From Torreya grandis (lineage: Eukaryota; Streptophyta; Pinopsida; Cupressales; Taxaceae), in the NCBI GenBank assembly GCA_037957365.1, contig JARHVA010003167.1, forward strand, positions 345,001 to 409,000: a stretch of DNA of 64,000 bases. Direction: 5' to 3'. Shown in pieces: positions 1 to 12,073 of the stretch; position 1 is the first letter of the stretch; the number at the start of each line of letters is the position of its first letter. A program made the position numbers and the translations under genes. The notes beneath the pieces are model-generated. The model saw only the letters and a program-made list of their open reading frames with translations. It made no database searches and was not told the origin of the DNA.

Positions 1-726
1 GTATTGATCTACCCACTACTTCATTTGGTTCCATGCCATACAAGTATTTCCCCATAGGGCGATGATAACTTGATATCAATGTTTGAGATTAGTGTTGACC
101 ACTTGAATCAATGAACTTCTAGGGGTATGTAGGAGAAGTGATAGGAGTACTTGACCATAAAATGCTTCATATGGAGTCATTTTAGTATAAGTGTGGAAGG
201 ATGTATTGTACCACCATTATATGATGGGAAGCCACTTTTCCCACTTTTTATATTGATTTGAAATAGAGAAATAAAGAAATATTTCTAAGAATTTGTTGAT
301 AATTTCTATTTGGACATCTATTTGGGGGTGATACATTGATCTCATATTAAGTTATGTACATGTGCATCACAATAGATTTATCCAAAACTAGTTGGTGAAA
401 ACTACATCATTATCAGATATGATTGAAGAAGGGATGCCATGAAGACAAAAGATCTAATACAAGAAAACTTATGTTACTGTGTAGGATATATAGGGATAGA
501 TGATAACACATAAATTACTATATTTGGAGAAGCGATCTACCATGACCAAGATCACTATTTTTACTCTAGATTTAGGGAACCCCTTAATGAAATCCATATA
601 AATATCTATGTAAATCCTATTAGGAACTGATAAAGGTTTTAGCAAAGTAAGAATCACTATTGTTTCACATTTTATGCATTGATAGGTATCACATTTGGCC
701 ACCATCGATTTAATTTCACATTTCAT
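1..726 (-). pseudogene. gypsy integrase relic of element V
   Basis: The longest open stretch (469-726) reads as the end of the integrase zinc finger (C..CQ..K) followed by the start of the catalytic core, with an MDFI.G.P segment and VDRFSKY. Further down, around 60-230, the same strand in another frame gives WWYNTSFHTYTKM followed by PYEAFYG, the typical C-terminal part of a gypsy integrase core. Frame changes and stops between the two show that it is dead. In a live element this enzyme inserts the cDNA into the chromosome. Confidence 0.75.
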
Positions 727-1689
727 TCCCTTCCAAAAAAAGTTTTGATGTGCTCAATCATATGTTTTGAGAAATCTTGAGTGCCTTACCGATGGAGAAA
801 TATGTATTTTATATAATATATATTGATGAATATTTTTGGTATGGGGAAGCAAGAAATGAACCTTGTATTTTAGAAAAACACCATCTCACGAATAATATGG
901 TATTGTAGAGGGGTTAGTGGCCAATTTTTGAATGAGGTGGTGTAAGGAGGGATAATTTACATAGCCTTGGTGTATATATTCGAACCAATTTAAAATGGGC
1001 ATGGATATGGTAGAAAGGGAAGTCTGGTCTTCAAAGATGCATGAGACAAAATTTACCATGACATTGTATTTACCCTTATTGTAAGTGATTTAATAATCAT
1101 CTCACATGTATTTGCTCACAAATTTATGTTATGTCAGTGATGAGACACATTATTCCTAGAAATATTTCAAACTCTAGTGATTGGTTTTGATGTAAAAGTG
1201 ATTCCTATATAAGTAGGGACACCATTTTTGTACTTGCCATCATTTGCTTTTTGTATGTAGCTAAAGCCAAACTTCATCTAGAAAGGGATTTGAAAGTGAA
1301 AATAGTGGGATGACCCCATTAGAGAATACAAACATTGAGGTCATTTCCATAGGCATCACTTTAGATGGTGAAAGTTTTGGTGAAGTTCAACACGACCAAA
1401 AGTGGAGTGTTATACATACCCTATTTGAATGGCACAATTTTCTTGGTTAACTACAACATCCCATGTGAATGTTTAGTTATTCAATAAGGATGTCAAGGGA
1501 GACAAGATATTTTAAAAACCTTTGATGAACTTGTAATAGTACCTTTTAAGGCCTAAAAATCCATGAATGATCTTAAGGCTTGTTGGCTAATGCTAATGCT
1601 GCATGACACTCATTTTTTAAGATATATGTAGACCCCATCATCTAAAACAATGTGCCTTATATATTCAACTTCCTCTTGTTTGAAGGAAC

Positions 1690-2175
1690 ACTTGGACTAC
1701 TTGGCACATAATTTATTGTCTAATAAGAATTTTAGTGCTGTGTCAATATGTTATAGATGCTCGGCCCATGTGTAGTTGTAAATCAAAATATCATAAAAGA
1801 AAACCAAGTCAAATTGATGGTGAAAAAGCTAAAAGCTTTTATTTTTTAGTGCCTAAAATGTGTAAGGGGTATTTTTAAGTTTAAATGACATGACTAATAA
1901 TTCATAATGATCATCATGAGTGCATAAGGATGTCTTTGGAATTTCATCAACATGGATGTGGATCTGATGATAGTCTGAATGATGATCTAATTTGGATAAA
2001 TATTTTTCCCCATAGAGCTCATCAAGAAGCTCATCGATGACTAAAAATGAGATTTTATCTTTGTTATTAAAGTGGTTAAAGGCTTGAAAGTTAGTGTAAA
2101 TTTACAACAGTCCATCCCTTTTGTGGACAATAAGTACTAGGGAGGAGTATGGGCTAGTATTAGGGTGAATAAATT
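1690..2175 (-). pseudogene. gypsy reverse transcriptase relic of element V
   Basis: Minus-strand reading gives SPYSSLVL.V.KRDG near 2110-2160. Around 1910-2040 there is an IDELLDELYGEKYLSKLD segment and then YHQIHIHVDE, which matches the fingers/palm block of gypsy reverse transcriptases. The active-site box near 1774-1813 reads FFYDILIYN, where living elements have F-x-D-D, so one catalytic aspartate has become tyrosine. Several stops lie between the blocks. The frames are inferred by eye. Confidence 0.75.
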
Positions 2176-3208
2176 TTCACTTGAGGAGTTTGCATAATAG
2201 CTACTCAATCTTAGTCTTTTATAGATGGGGATAATGCTATGATAGGATGTTGGGTGGGATGATTCTTGGAAGGAGTGAAATGTGATGATATTTAGGGAAT
2301 GAAGTGGGAAATTGATTGTCTCTATAAAAATGTGTGCATGCTTGTCGAGGATGGATTATAAATTAGTAGGGTAGTTAGTAGTAGGGAGCTGGAGTTGGAT
2401 GGAGTGTAGCTAGGTAATGACCCCATGTGATCCATTCTTAAAAAAAAATCATGAGATGTGAACTGATGATGTGATCAGATCTAGGCAATAACCCTTTTAA
2501 GGTGTGATTTTGCCTACTATCTATGAACTACATCCAAAGTTCATATAGGGACCATATAATAGGTCCCATTGTACAAAGCCATTGCACCCCTAAGACCATA
2601 TCACATCATCCTAAGGGTATGGAAAACATATATGAGTTAAGAGTGTAATTTCTTATCACTATATGCACATTTTGACACTTCATTTACATGAAAATGTTCC
2701 CCCATTAACAATCATGTCTTCAAAAATACAATAAGGGTGTACAAAGCAGTTTTCTTACTTACCAATGTAGGGATAAAAAAAATTGTGAGTGATAGTAGAG
2801 TCAATGAGCATTTTGAGAGGGATTTTTTTAAAAAAAATCCTTCAAATTCATGGTTTGAGGGGTGGTAACACCTAATATTAAATTTAGAGAGATATTAGGT
2901 TGATTCTCTTGAGTTATTGTGTCCCCTAAGGCATTTCGTTCAACTTGACTATCCTAGAATTCCTAGATATTAGGTTCACTATCTTGATCTAGTGGTGATT
3001 CCACATATATCTAGTAGATATTTTATGTGACACACCTATGGCCCTTAACCCATTTGTCATCAAAATTATAACATAATATTTTCTCATTTTTTGCCCACAT
3101 CTCTACCTCAGTAAATCACTTGATTGGTGTGGTTGTGGCTAGCTATTGGTTAATTATGTTCTTTATGGGTAAGAAAGAGGGGAGTCGATGCTACGCTAAG
3201 AGTTTATC

Positions 3209-3493
3209 TTATACTAACTTAGATAGACCCAAGGTGTACATTATGTTGTTAGCATGAAAAATATTCACCTCTAGGTAGATTGGATCTTTGAAGCCACTAA
3301 TAAAACAATGCTTGAAGAAATCATCTGATAATCCTTTTATGTGATTAGTGATTTTCTCAAATTCAATATGATAATCACAAATGGTTCTTGTTTGGTAGAG
3401 TTTTGATGAGAGCTGATATAAAGTCCTTGAATGCTGAGGAACCAAACTTACCCATAAGTAAAGATGTAAAGGTTTTCCAATTGGGTATATCAT
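3209..3493 (-). pseudogene. gypsy gag fragment of element V
   Basis: An open stretch of 94 codons matches the retrotransposon gag core, with LYQTRTICDYHIEFEKI, then IKGLSDDF and CFISGFKDPI. In a live element gag forms the particle that packages the element RNA. It lies upstream of the reverse transcriptase relic on the same strand, as expected for Ty3/gypsy. The preceding 3500-3800 bases are probably the broken N-terminal part, but I could not read them with confidence. Confidence 0.7.
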
Positions 3494-4439
3494 TCAACTT
3501 GAGATACCAATGGTACCATTAGAGTGCTTCTTATTCCAAGTTGAAGGAATTAATTGGGACTTTATTGATAGAATAAGTATGGTGAAGGTTGAATAATCAT
3601 TCAACTTTATATATCCATCCTTTAAGATCTATACCATTGAACTATGAAAAGTCTATCTTGGGCCCATGTAATGTGTGGCAATAAGAGAAACTATTATATG
3701 AATAAGACTCTTTCTATAATTTGTTGAGGAAAAAGGTTATTTGTTGATTTGGTCCATACATCATATTGGTTAGCTCAATGACCTAGAAATTCAATGTGGT
3801 GATTTATTCCTTCATGATATGTGTGCCCGCATGGGTGGATGTTATAACTAGTGTTTTTTTCATCAAGGGATATAAATGCATGTTCTAAGACACAATCAAT
3901 AAGGATTTTTTTTAATTTGGGCTTAATCAAAAGGGTAAATGTGCTTTTAGTATTTTTTTGGCACGTCCTAGTTAAGATTGAAGGCAAAGGCAATTTCATA
4001 ATCATAATTGAAAAAATAGATTTTTTTTCAAGAGGGATAAGGGAATATAAAAGGTAAAGAAACACTGTGGGAAATTGTTGAAGCAAGAGGGAAAAAAACT
4101 AAAGAAGTTATGGAAGAACCCAAAAAAATAAAAAATTGAGATTTTTGGCTAATATAAGTGGAATTTGGATATGGATCCTCAAGGAAAAATGTACATAATT
4201 TAATTTTAGGTGTTCTAGGAAAATTTGAGAGTCAAAAAAACTATAGAGGGAGAAATATGGTGGAATTTTGTTTTTTGGAAAACTAATATGCTGCTTAGTT
4301 ATTCTTACCAAAAGCTTATCTACAAGTATGCGGTGACTAACTATTCTCAACTATGATCACTCTAATGTTGGTCTTCTAAAATTATTATGTTAGGTATGGG
4401 CCCCAAGTATATTTGGATAACTAAAGGTTTAAAGGAGTT

Positions 4440-5345
4440 TCTTTGGCCACCAATGCTGTTTGAATGAGTATCACTCTCCAAAAAAAAATTGGTCATGAAT
4501 TTTACCCTAAGTGACATCTCTTGGTTTACCTCATGGGTGGAAACTAGTCAATCAGGAAGGCTAGATTTAATTTTTCACTAGTTGGTCCTCTGAATAGTAT
4601 AATTACTTTGGGGTTCCTATGTTACTCCTCACAATGAATTTTAGGGCTTCCATTTAGCGAATGGTGCCATAAAATTTCTTTCCACACTTATTCTAAAATG
4701 TCTCCCTTTGTGGCATTCTATGGGTGTCACCATCCATCCATCACTAAAGATTTGATAGTTAATTTTGAGGTTTATATTATTAAGGAACACATTCACCATC
4801 AATAGGTGGTACTAGTTAGCTTGTGAGAGAGTTTACCAATAGGAAAATATAAAATGAAACAAAATGCATATCACCACTGTAGTGAGTGGTATTTTGTCAC
4901 AGGTGATTGAGTCTTTGTGTGTTTATATCCATTTAAGTAAATGTCTATGAAAAAACAAAAAGGGATAACAAGCTATCACTTATGTATTATGGCCCTTAAC
5001 AGATCTTGCAAAAAAATGGTTGTATGGATTACAAGATGGAATTACCTCTATCCACTCACATACATCTGGTATTTCATTATCTTAACTAAATAAGGTAATT
5101 AGACATAGAGTTTCCACTCAGACTAAGTTAGTTAAATTAGATGAATAAATTTGAGTCATTCTAGATATTGAGGAGATCTTTTATGCATGTAATAATTAAC
5201 TATAGACCAGAGCTATTAATAAGTATTCGATAAAATGGAATAACCTGCATTATGAAGATGTAACATGAAAGGATTAAGTTTTCTTGCAACAATATCCTCG
5301 TTCGATTCAACATTAAGGACAATATTTTTTTGAAGGTGAGGGTCA
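4440..5345 (+). pseudogene. plus-strand gypsy integrase and chromodomain relic U
   Basis: Plus-strand reading gives the 3' end of a second gypsy pol gene in the opposite direction to V. Near 4650-4760 it reads LPFSEW..., then SKMSPFVAFYG. Near 4850-4960 there is KMKQNA..H followed by GD.VFV.L.P. Near 5220-5340 there is a chromodomain-like tail (KYSIKWNNLHYEDVT, then QQYPRSI and FFEGEG). Stops are frequent. Gag, protease and reverse transcriptase of this copy are missing, so it is a 3' fragment only. Confidence 0.7.
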
Positions 5346-5785
5346 GGATACACCCTTAACCTATAGTGAATCTAAGGATATGTATGGATGACTTGTCACT
5401 TACACACCTTCATATTATCTTGTTGCATTTATCTATGTTCTTAATACATGGTTGGCCTATGTAATAACCTTGGATAAGTAGAGTATATATAGAAGGTAGT
5501 GGTTAGTCTTTTATGAGAATTTTGAGAATTCTATTCTTATTACAATGTTATGAAGGTTACCTCCTTGAAGTGGTTGAGTCATAATATTAAATTATTCTTC
5601 TCTTATGCCAGTTGTTGTTGTGGATCTATTTATTCCACTCTTAATTCTATGATATATAAGTTTACTATTTTGAATCATGTAAGTAATTTTATTACACCAT
5701 TTTATACTTCTTGCATGTTTATATTGTCAATATACTCTTCACTCTTATTAATGAATTATCTTTCTCCTTAAGTCATTGTTGAAGT
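5345..5785 (+). repeat. possible 3' LTR of relic U
   Basis: This AT-rich stretch directly follows the chromodomain-like tail of U, where the 3' LTR of a gypsy element belongs. It has a TATA-like run (TATATATAG near 5485) followed by TTTATGAG...TTCTATTC, which is promoter-like. There is no second copy in the window to set borders, so both ends are approximate. Confidence 0.35.
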
Positions 5786-5789
5786 GTAA

Positions 5790-5810
5790 CCAAACCCTGC
5801 TTTGATACCA
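5790..5810 (-). other. tRNA-iMet-type primer binding site
   Basis: On the minus strand this reads TGGTATCAAAGCAGGG, close to the usual TGGTATCAGAGC of plant LTR elements primed by initiator methionine tRNA. An LTR would therefore end just to its right, near 5815. It may belong to element V, with relic U intruding between it and gag, but that link is an inference. Confidence 0.5.
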
Positions 5811-5814
5811 AAAA

Positions 5815-6600
5815 TGATGTAGGGGTTAAAGAAGATTAGGCTTAAATTTGTTTTGAGAGATATATTTGAATAAAAAGGGAATGATTATCCTTGTTAATCC
5901 TCTTTTATATTCATTATAATTTATCTCAACCCACCATGTTGTGTTATACTTGTGATTCAACTTTAAAATGAAAAAAAAAAAAAAAAAAAAACAAGGTTTC
6001 TCGCCCTTGTAATTAGGCATGGATATTAAGAAACTTGGATAAATTTTATTATAGGTGGTAAAAAAATTTAAACCACTTTCAAAATTTATAAAACATCATA
6101 ACACACCTCTCCTAAAATTTTCATGAGTTTAGGTTGGTTAGTATTTTTAACTACAATTTTAGTATTTTAAAACCCTAGTTTAGGGTTTCCTAACTATACA
6201 TAGCCTAAGAGCATAAAATATACTAAAATTCAAATTTTAAGATCTTTTTTTGAATATTTATGATGGGAAAACATTTTTCACACATTTATATTAGTCGTTC
6301 ACTTGAAATTAATACAAACAATCTCAAAACATGATGAAAAATAACTTTCTTGACTGTTAAAAACACTCTTTTTGGTTGTAGAAAACTTGTAATTTTATAT
6401 TGAGATCCACAACATGAATGAATACCTTTTCAAATAAATAATATGATTAAAAATAAAATAAAAATCACTTACAAATTATATATGTTTGAAAATGAATAAT
6501 AAAATTCAAATTGGCATTATTTCATTAGTTTTGGTTCAAATGCATTACACAACCATTTCTAAAACCCTATTTTAGAGACTCATTTTCATCTTACTTAGAA
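5815..6600. other. AT-rich stretch without recognised gene
   Basis: Apart from the poly(A) tract and a head-to-head telomere-like motif near 6166-6184, I see no coding signal. The first about 290 bases may be an LTR of V, because they abut the primer site and, on the minus strand, a TGTGTTATG start is preceded by GGAGAG. No second copy confirms this. Confidence 0.4.
5971..5991 (+). repeat. poly(A) tract of 21 A
   Basis: An uninterrupted run of 21 adenines between TTTAAAATG and CAAGG. It could be a simple repeat, or the tail of an inserted transcript on the plus strand, but the bases before it match no gene I recognise. Confidence 0.9.
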
Positions 6601-7073
6601 TCTTCAGTGGATCATACTAAAATTTCATTATTTTTGGAAGAAGGCATGTAAGAGGATGTCATACTATTAGAGGGAGGAATGGGAGAAGGGAAGGATGTGG
6701 TATAATCACAAAATCACTTGCCCCAAATCCTGGTAGAGAATGTAGGTGAAGGTGAATGTGGTTCTCCAATATGAAGTCCCATCATGAGGTTATAAATAGT
6801 TATGGGATCCATTCCGTAATGTAGAGGGTTTTCATTGATAAAAAAAGATATTTAAGCCATATAATCAAGGTCACTTTCATCCTATATCATTTGTAGGAAT
6901 AAAGTATTAAGTGGAGTGGAATAGGGAGGAGTTCCATAGTTGGTAGTTATAATAATAACATGGATATTACTAAGTCTTGGATTAGTTATCGTAGAATGAG
7001 TCTTAGAGACTTTATTAGGATTAGTAAATCTCATCATGTTAGATTCATTTTGACTTGTGGATTTGTGAAACAA
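6600..7073 (-). pseudogene. unidentified coding-like stretch
   Basis: One minus-strand frame stays mostly open from 7073 to about 6600, with a first open run of 63 codons and then only scattered stops. Readable pieces include HYGMDPITIYNLMMGLHIG, EPHSPSPTFSTRIWGK and a serine/proline-rich end. I do not recognise a family. It lies next to the LTR of copia relic W on the same strand, so it could be part of an older element that W entered, or the broken exon of a host gene. Confidence 0.25.
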
Positions 7074-7094
7074 ATATTACATGATGCAAATGTT

Positions 7095-7656
7095 GATTTA
7101 AACATTTACTAGAGAACAAAGAATATAAATTTGACAATGAACAAGGTTAAGTTTGTCAATCTGGTTAGATAGATAGGATGATAAATAAATTTGGAATCAT
7201 ACTAGGATGAGTTGGTCAACTAAGTAGGAAAATCACTAAAATAAAATAGTCTGTAACAGACTAGGTCTAACTAGTCAATGAAGTTATTATTAAAAAAAAA
7301 AAATTGTTTATAATTGAACTAGATCGAGCACTGGTCAATAAAGTATGAAAGAAAAATAATTTGTAATATAATCTAATCATAAATCAAAGATGATTTATTC
7401 AGACAACAAATAATGAATTACAATGATGTATATATAATCCTAAATATGCTCATTATAATCCTACTAAATAGTATGACTAAATAAAGTAATGACAATTTGA
7501 AATCTCTTAAATATAAACTATGACTAACAATAACTAACAACTTATCTAAAATAATATGTGGTTAGTTTTATATGAAGTAATATGTGGTTTGTTTTTATAT
7601 GATAACAACCACATTTACATAATAAACTAACTATAATTAATTAATTTATTCCAACA
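7095..7656 (-). repeat. 3' LTR of copia relic W
   Basis: On the minus strand this begins TGTTGGAATAAATTAATTA at 7656, the classical TGTTGGAATA start of Ty1/copia LTRs. It is preceded by a purine run (GAATTAAGGGGTAAT, 7657-7670) that serves as polypurine tract. The far end near 7095 is a guess, since no second copy of this LTR lies in the window. Confidence 0.6.
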
Positions 7657-8150
7657 TTACCCCTTAATTCATTATAGGTTGGAGAGGACAAGAGAGAACT
7701 TCTGAATGCTTCAAACTTATCATGTGCAAGTGACTTCGTGAAGACAACTACACACTTATATTGAGTGAGTGGGGTAATACTAGAGCTAGATATTGTGTTG
7801 TTGAATATGTTCATGTATAAAATGGAATTTAACTTCAATGTGCTTAGTGTATTCATGAAACATTAGATTGTAAACAAGTTTAAGAACACCTGATTGTTGT
7901 AGTTTCGAATTGTCGCTTGAGTCTGTGGAACTCCCAATCCTGCTAGTATGTAATGTAACCTTATGGAACTCCTAGTCCTAAGCCAAGGATAGTGTGGATA
8001 TTTAAGCAGACAACTCCTCCTATAATACGATATTCTGCATTAGTAGTAAAATAAGAAACAAAGTTCTACTTCTTACTCCCCCATGAAATCATACTAGATC
8101 ATAAAAAAATACAAACACAAGTAAATTTTATTTCATGAATTAAACCTATA
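7657..8150 (-). pseudogene. copia RNase H / pol 3' end relic W
   Basis: The minus strand carries broken pieces of a Ty1/copia RNase H. Near 8050-8090 it reads WGSKK followed by FTTNAEYRIIG, the block that normally reads SSKKQ...S.EAEY. The open stretch 7641-7856 contains FTKSLAHDKFEAFRSSL, the typical pol C-terminus just ahead of the polypurine tract. RT and integrase are absent. The element ends abruptly near 8150, before duplicon D1 starts, so it is a truncated 3' fragment. Confidence 0.65.
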
Positions 8151-8384
8151 TAATTTGTGTCTGTAATTTATATTTATTATTCTACATATCTAGATTGAAA
8201 TTGACTAAAATACTATTTTGGAAAATGACTCGAAACTGTAATTTATGCATATGTGCAACATTTTGCATATGTTTAAACCTAACATAAATTCATTTCACCA
8301 GGTTCACAATGTGAAAGGCAAGATAGAATGGTATAATATATTTATGATTGATGAATGGAACTTAAATATAGAACAAAGCTAAAA

Positions 8385-10120
8385 CCTCATACAACTTACA
8401 CATCATACTCATTAAATTATTTAGAAAATGGATGCCGACTTCAACATCCCCAAGAGGTGGCAGTCAACAATGTATTCATAACCATTCATCACAAATCAAA
8501 TTCATATTTACGAACTACGTGTGCAAATTTCTCAACCTGAAAGTCAAGGCGCATTTGCCTTCAACAATAGGGCTTGACTATCAATTGACTTGTGACTCTG
8601 GATGACCTTCAAAAGCTCCAAAATTGAAAAGAGCTTCATTACATTTAAGTCTTTTTTGTTTTGATATGTTTTAGCATTCTAAGAAATGTGAATTAATATT
8701 TATTAATATTTTTTTATTTTTAATCTTGACAATTTTAATAATACAACTTAACTATCATTTGATTTGTAGACTGAGCTACCTTCAAAAATTCTAAAATTGA
8801 AAAGAGTTTCATCACATTTAATTCCATTTTATGTTGATGCATTTTTACATTCAAAATATATAAATTAATATTTCTTAATATCTTTCAAATTCTAATCTTG
8901 ATCACCCTAAAATATTGTAATAATCAAATTTCACCAATTAATCATTGACATGTTAAAATACCTAACAGATTTAATCATAAAAAATGTAAAAAAAAACTGT
9001 CCATAAATTAACTACTATCGTCAATCAATACTCTTTCGAGTTCAAATCTAGACTACTCAAACATGTTATAATAACACTAACAATTAAAAAATCTAAACTA
9101 CACTAATTAATCATCAATAATAAAGTACCCGGCATAATTAGTCATCAAAAATTTTCAGATAGACGGTTCATAGATTAGCAGCTATCTTCAATCAGTTCTC
9201 TCTTATAGGCCCCACAAGCAAAGCCAAAACGAGGACGCATCTGATACAGGTTCATACAGCTTAAATCTCATACTCGTTAAATTATTTAGAAAATGGATGC
9301 CGACTTCAACATCCCCAAGAGGTGGCAGTCAACAATGTATTCATAACCATTCGTCATAAATCAAATACCAATTTACGAACCAGGTGTGGAAATTTCTCAA
9401 CCTGAAACTCAAGGTGCATTTGCCTTCAACAACGGGGCTTGACTATCAATTGACTTGTGACTCTGGACGACTTTCAAAAGCTCCAAAATTGAAAAGAGCT
9501 TCATTGCATTCAAGTCTTTTTCGTTTTGATATGTTTTAGCGTTCTAAGAAATGTGAATTAATATTTCTTAACATTTTTTTATTTTTACTCTTGACTATTT
9601 TAATAAAACCACAAAACTATCATTTGATTTGTAGGCTGAGCTACCTTCAAAAATTGTAAAATTGAATAGAGTTTCATCACATTTAATTCCATTTTATGTT
9701 GATGCATTTCTACATTCAAAATATACGAATTAATATTTCTTAATATCTTTCAAATTCTAATCTTGATCACCTTAAGATATTGTAATAATCAAATTTCACC
9801 AATTAATCATTGACATGTTAAAATACCTAACAGATTTAATCATAAAAACTGTTAAAAAAAACTGTCCATAAATTAACTGCTATCGTCAATCAATACCCTT
9901 TCGAGTTCAAATCTAGACTACTCAAAGATGTTATAATAACACTAAAAATTAAAAAATCAAAACTACACTAATTAATCATCAATAATAAAGTACACAGCAG
10001 GATTAGTCATCAAAAAATTTCAAATAGACGGTTCATAGATTAGCAGCTATCTTCAATCAGTTCTCTCTTATAGGCCCCACAATCAAAGCCAAAACAAGGA
10101 GGACGCATCTGATACAGGTT
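8385..10120 (+). repeat. tandem duplication of about 870 bp
   Basis: Two adjacent direct copies, about 8385-9252 and 9253-10120. Both begin near CTCATACTC.TTAAATTATT and GATGCCGACTTCAACATCCC. Both end near CTTATAGGCCCCACAA and GACGCATCTGATACAGG. They differ by scattered substitutions only. D2 has one copy, so the event took place in D1 after the D1/D2 split. I see no gene inside. Confidence 0.9.
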
Positions 10121-11515
10121 TCTTTCAAGCCTTTATGAGCATTTCCTCGACTTTTCCACTCATGATTCGGTCGTTCATGCTGTCGAAAGTAGTGTTGCGC
10201 CAGCAAGACGGACTGCTTCGCCGATGTTGCTTTGAAAGTTTGAAGTAAACGTGTTTTATAATTTTTGTAATATTTTTGACTGGATCAGATCTATCATTTT
10301 CAGATCATTATTATTCACTTTAATGGATGATTTTGATGTGGAATAATTTCTATCCGAGAAGCCCAAACATGAAATTCAAGAAACATTCATGCATAGAATC
10401 ATCAAATTGGCATGGAAATTTGATTTCAGTCGTGAAATGACGATGTGATGGAGGGGAAAACATCATTTTGTTGAAAAGGGCGGCCAATGTTTTTATGTTT
10501 ATGTTTGTTTGTTTTTGTTGTATGTGTTTGTTTTGTTTTTCATTTTTCATTTTTTCGTTTATTTTTTTGGTTGCTTTGGTTTGGTTTGTTGGGGTTGGTA
10601 GTAAGATAATTATCTTGTCAATAGTTAAATTACAATGGATGTATATTTATTTAAGTTTTGTATTTTGTATTTTGTTTTTGTTTTTTAATTATTAAATATA
10701 TGATTATTTGTAGACAGTTAATGTGTGTGTGTTGATTTATATATTTATAAATTTTAGTGTAATTATGTATTTTATTATTTATTATTTTTATAATATTTTT
10801 GGTGAATTATAATAATTATTTTTTATTTTAATTTTAGTTTTATAAATATTTTTTTATTATTTTATTCAATTGAAAACAACGATTTTATATATTCAATCAA
10901 ATAATAAGAAATCAAATCAATTTTTCTCTCAACTATTAACTCCTTTCTTTTAAAACTAATAAAAAAGTAATAAAATTTAATTGATTTTTTATTTTATTTT
11001 TAAAATTGCTTTCGTTTAAATAAAACGAAATCACACTCTTAAAAATAACATTACATCAACTTTATGAATCAAAAGAATGTTAAAAAACTTTATTTAATTT
11101 AAAATATAATTGCTTTTATTTAGTTTATATTTGTTTAAATATAAACTTTATTTATTTTAAAATAAAATTAAAAAAAATTATTAAACCCATTTTCAATTTG
11201 AAAAGTATAACTTAACTTACATCAAGATAAAATTAAAAAAAATATATTAAACACTTTTTTATTTTAAAAACTATAACATAATATGTAACAAAACAAATAG
11301 TCCATCAATTAATCAAATGTAATGAAAAAGATTATTAACTCATAAAAATAATTAAAGATAAATAGTGGAGATGAGGATCATCCATCTTATCACTCCAACC
11401 ACCACTAACAAACAAATCTATCATTTTAATTATTAACCCACTCACTAACATTATCTTTATTTACATCATCTTATGAACCATGTTTAAATGAGAACATTCC
11501 TAAGGTCATAAGAAG
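10121..11515. other. AT-rich D1 spacer
   Basis: It begins with a less AT-rich patch (10130-10260) shared with D2 at 52139-52240. The two copies differ by indels that break any common frame, so it does not look coding. After about 10480 the sequence becomes T-rich and then long A/T stretches. No gene or RNA is recognisable. Confidence 0.6.
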
Positions 11516-12073
11516 TCCAAGAGTTTTGAGCAAATGAATGAAATTGTGTATGCGGTGAAAAACTTTGGCCCCTACTCCACAAATAATACCTACAGAAAAT
11601 TTCATAGTCACGAATATTATGAAAAGGTGACCTTTATCAAATATATCTAACAAAAGAAGTCCAATTTACTTTATTATTGAGCCATCTACACCCTAGTGAT
11701 GGGGAAAACAAACCTACTACCAGTCATTAGAAGAGCTTTGAGCAAATGAATGAAATTGTGTATGCGGTGAAAAACTTTGGCCCCTACTTCACAAATAATA
11801 CCTACAGAAAATTTCATAGTCACGAATATTATGAAAAGGTGACCTTTATCAAATATATCTAACATAAGAAGTCCAATTAACTTTATTGTTGAGCCATCTA
11901 CTCCATAGTGATGAGGAAAACAAACCTACTTCCAGTCATTACAAGAGCTATGAGCAAATGAATGAAGTTGTGCATGCGGTGAAAAACTTTGGCCCCTACT
12001 TCACAAATAATACCTACCGCAAATTTCAGTCATTAATATTATGAGAAAGTGACCTTTAACAAATATATCTAAC
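11516..12073 (+). repeat. three tandem copies of a 212-bp unit
   Basis: Unit starts fall near 11520, 11732 and 11944, each beginning AGAG.T.TGAGCAAATG. They share GCGGTGAAAAACTTTGGCCC and a GTGACCTTTA.CAAATATATC end. The third unit is partial. D2 has a single equivalent at 53385-53590, so the unit was amplified in D1 only. No open frame runs through the units. Confidence 0.9.

Larger units (their letters stand above)
1..3800 (-). mobile_element. Ty3/gypsy LTR retrotransposon relic V, cut off by the left window edge
   Basis: A decayed Ty3/gypsy element read on the minus strand. The order from high to low coordinates is gag (around 3490-3200), reverse transcriptase (around 2160-1690), then integrase (around 730-1), which is the normal gypsy order. 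Stops and frameshifts interrupt every domain, so it cannot encode a working polyprotein. The outer LTR lies beyond base 1. The upstream limit is uncertain: a possible tRNA-iMet-type primer site on the same strand lies at 5790-5810, with an opposite-strand relic in between. The assignment rests on recognisable peptide motifs in each domain. Confidence 0.8.

Noticed and set aside
3775..4086. 103-codon minus-strand open frame
   Set aside because: No domain recognised. It lies in the region between gag of V and relic U and contains long T runs, so it is probably noncoding leader.
10468..10695. 75-codon plus-strand open frame rich in F, C and V, looking like a membrane protein
   Set aside because: It is a translation of a T-rich low-complexity run; the D2 and D3 copies do not keep the frame.
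11516..12073. CRISPR-like repeat array
   Set aside because: The units are 212 bp, directly adjacent and without spacers, in a plant nuclear context. It is an ordinary tandem duplication.
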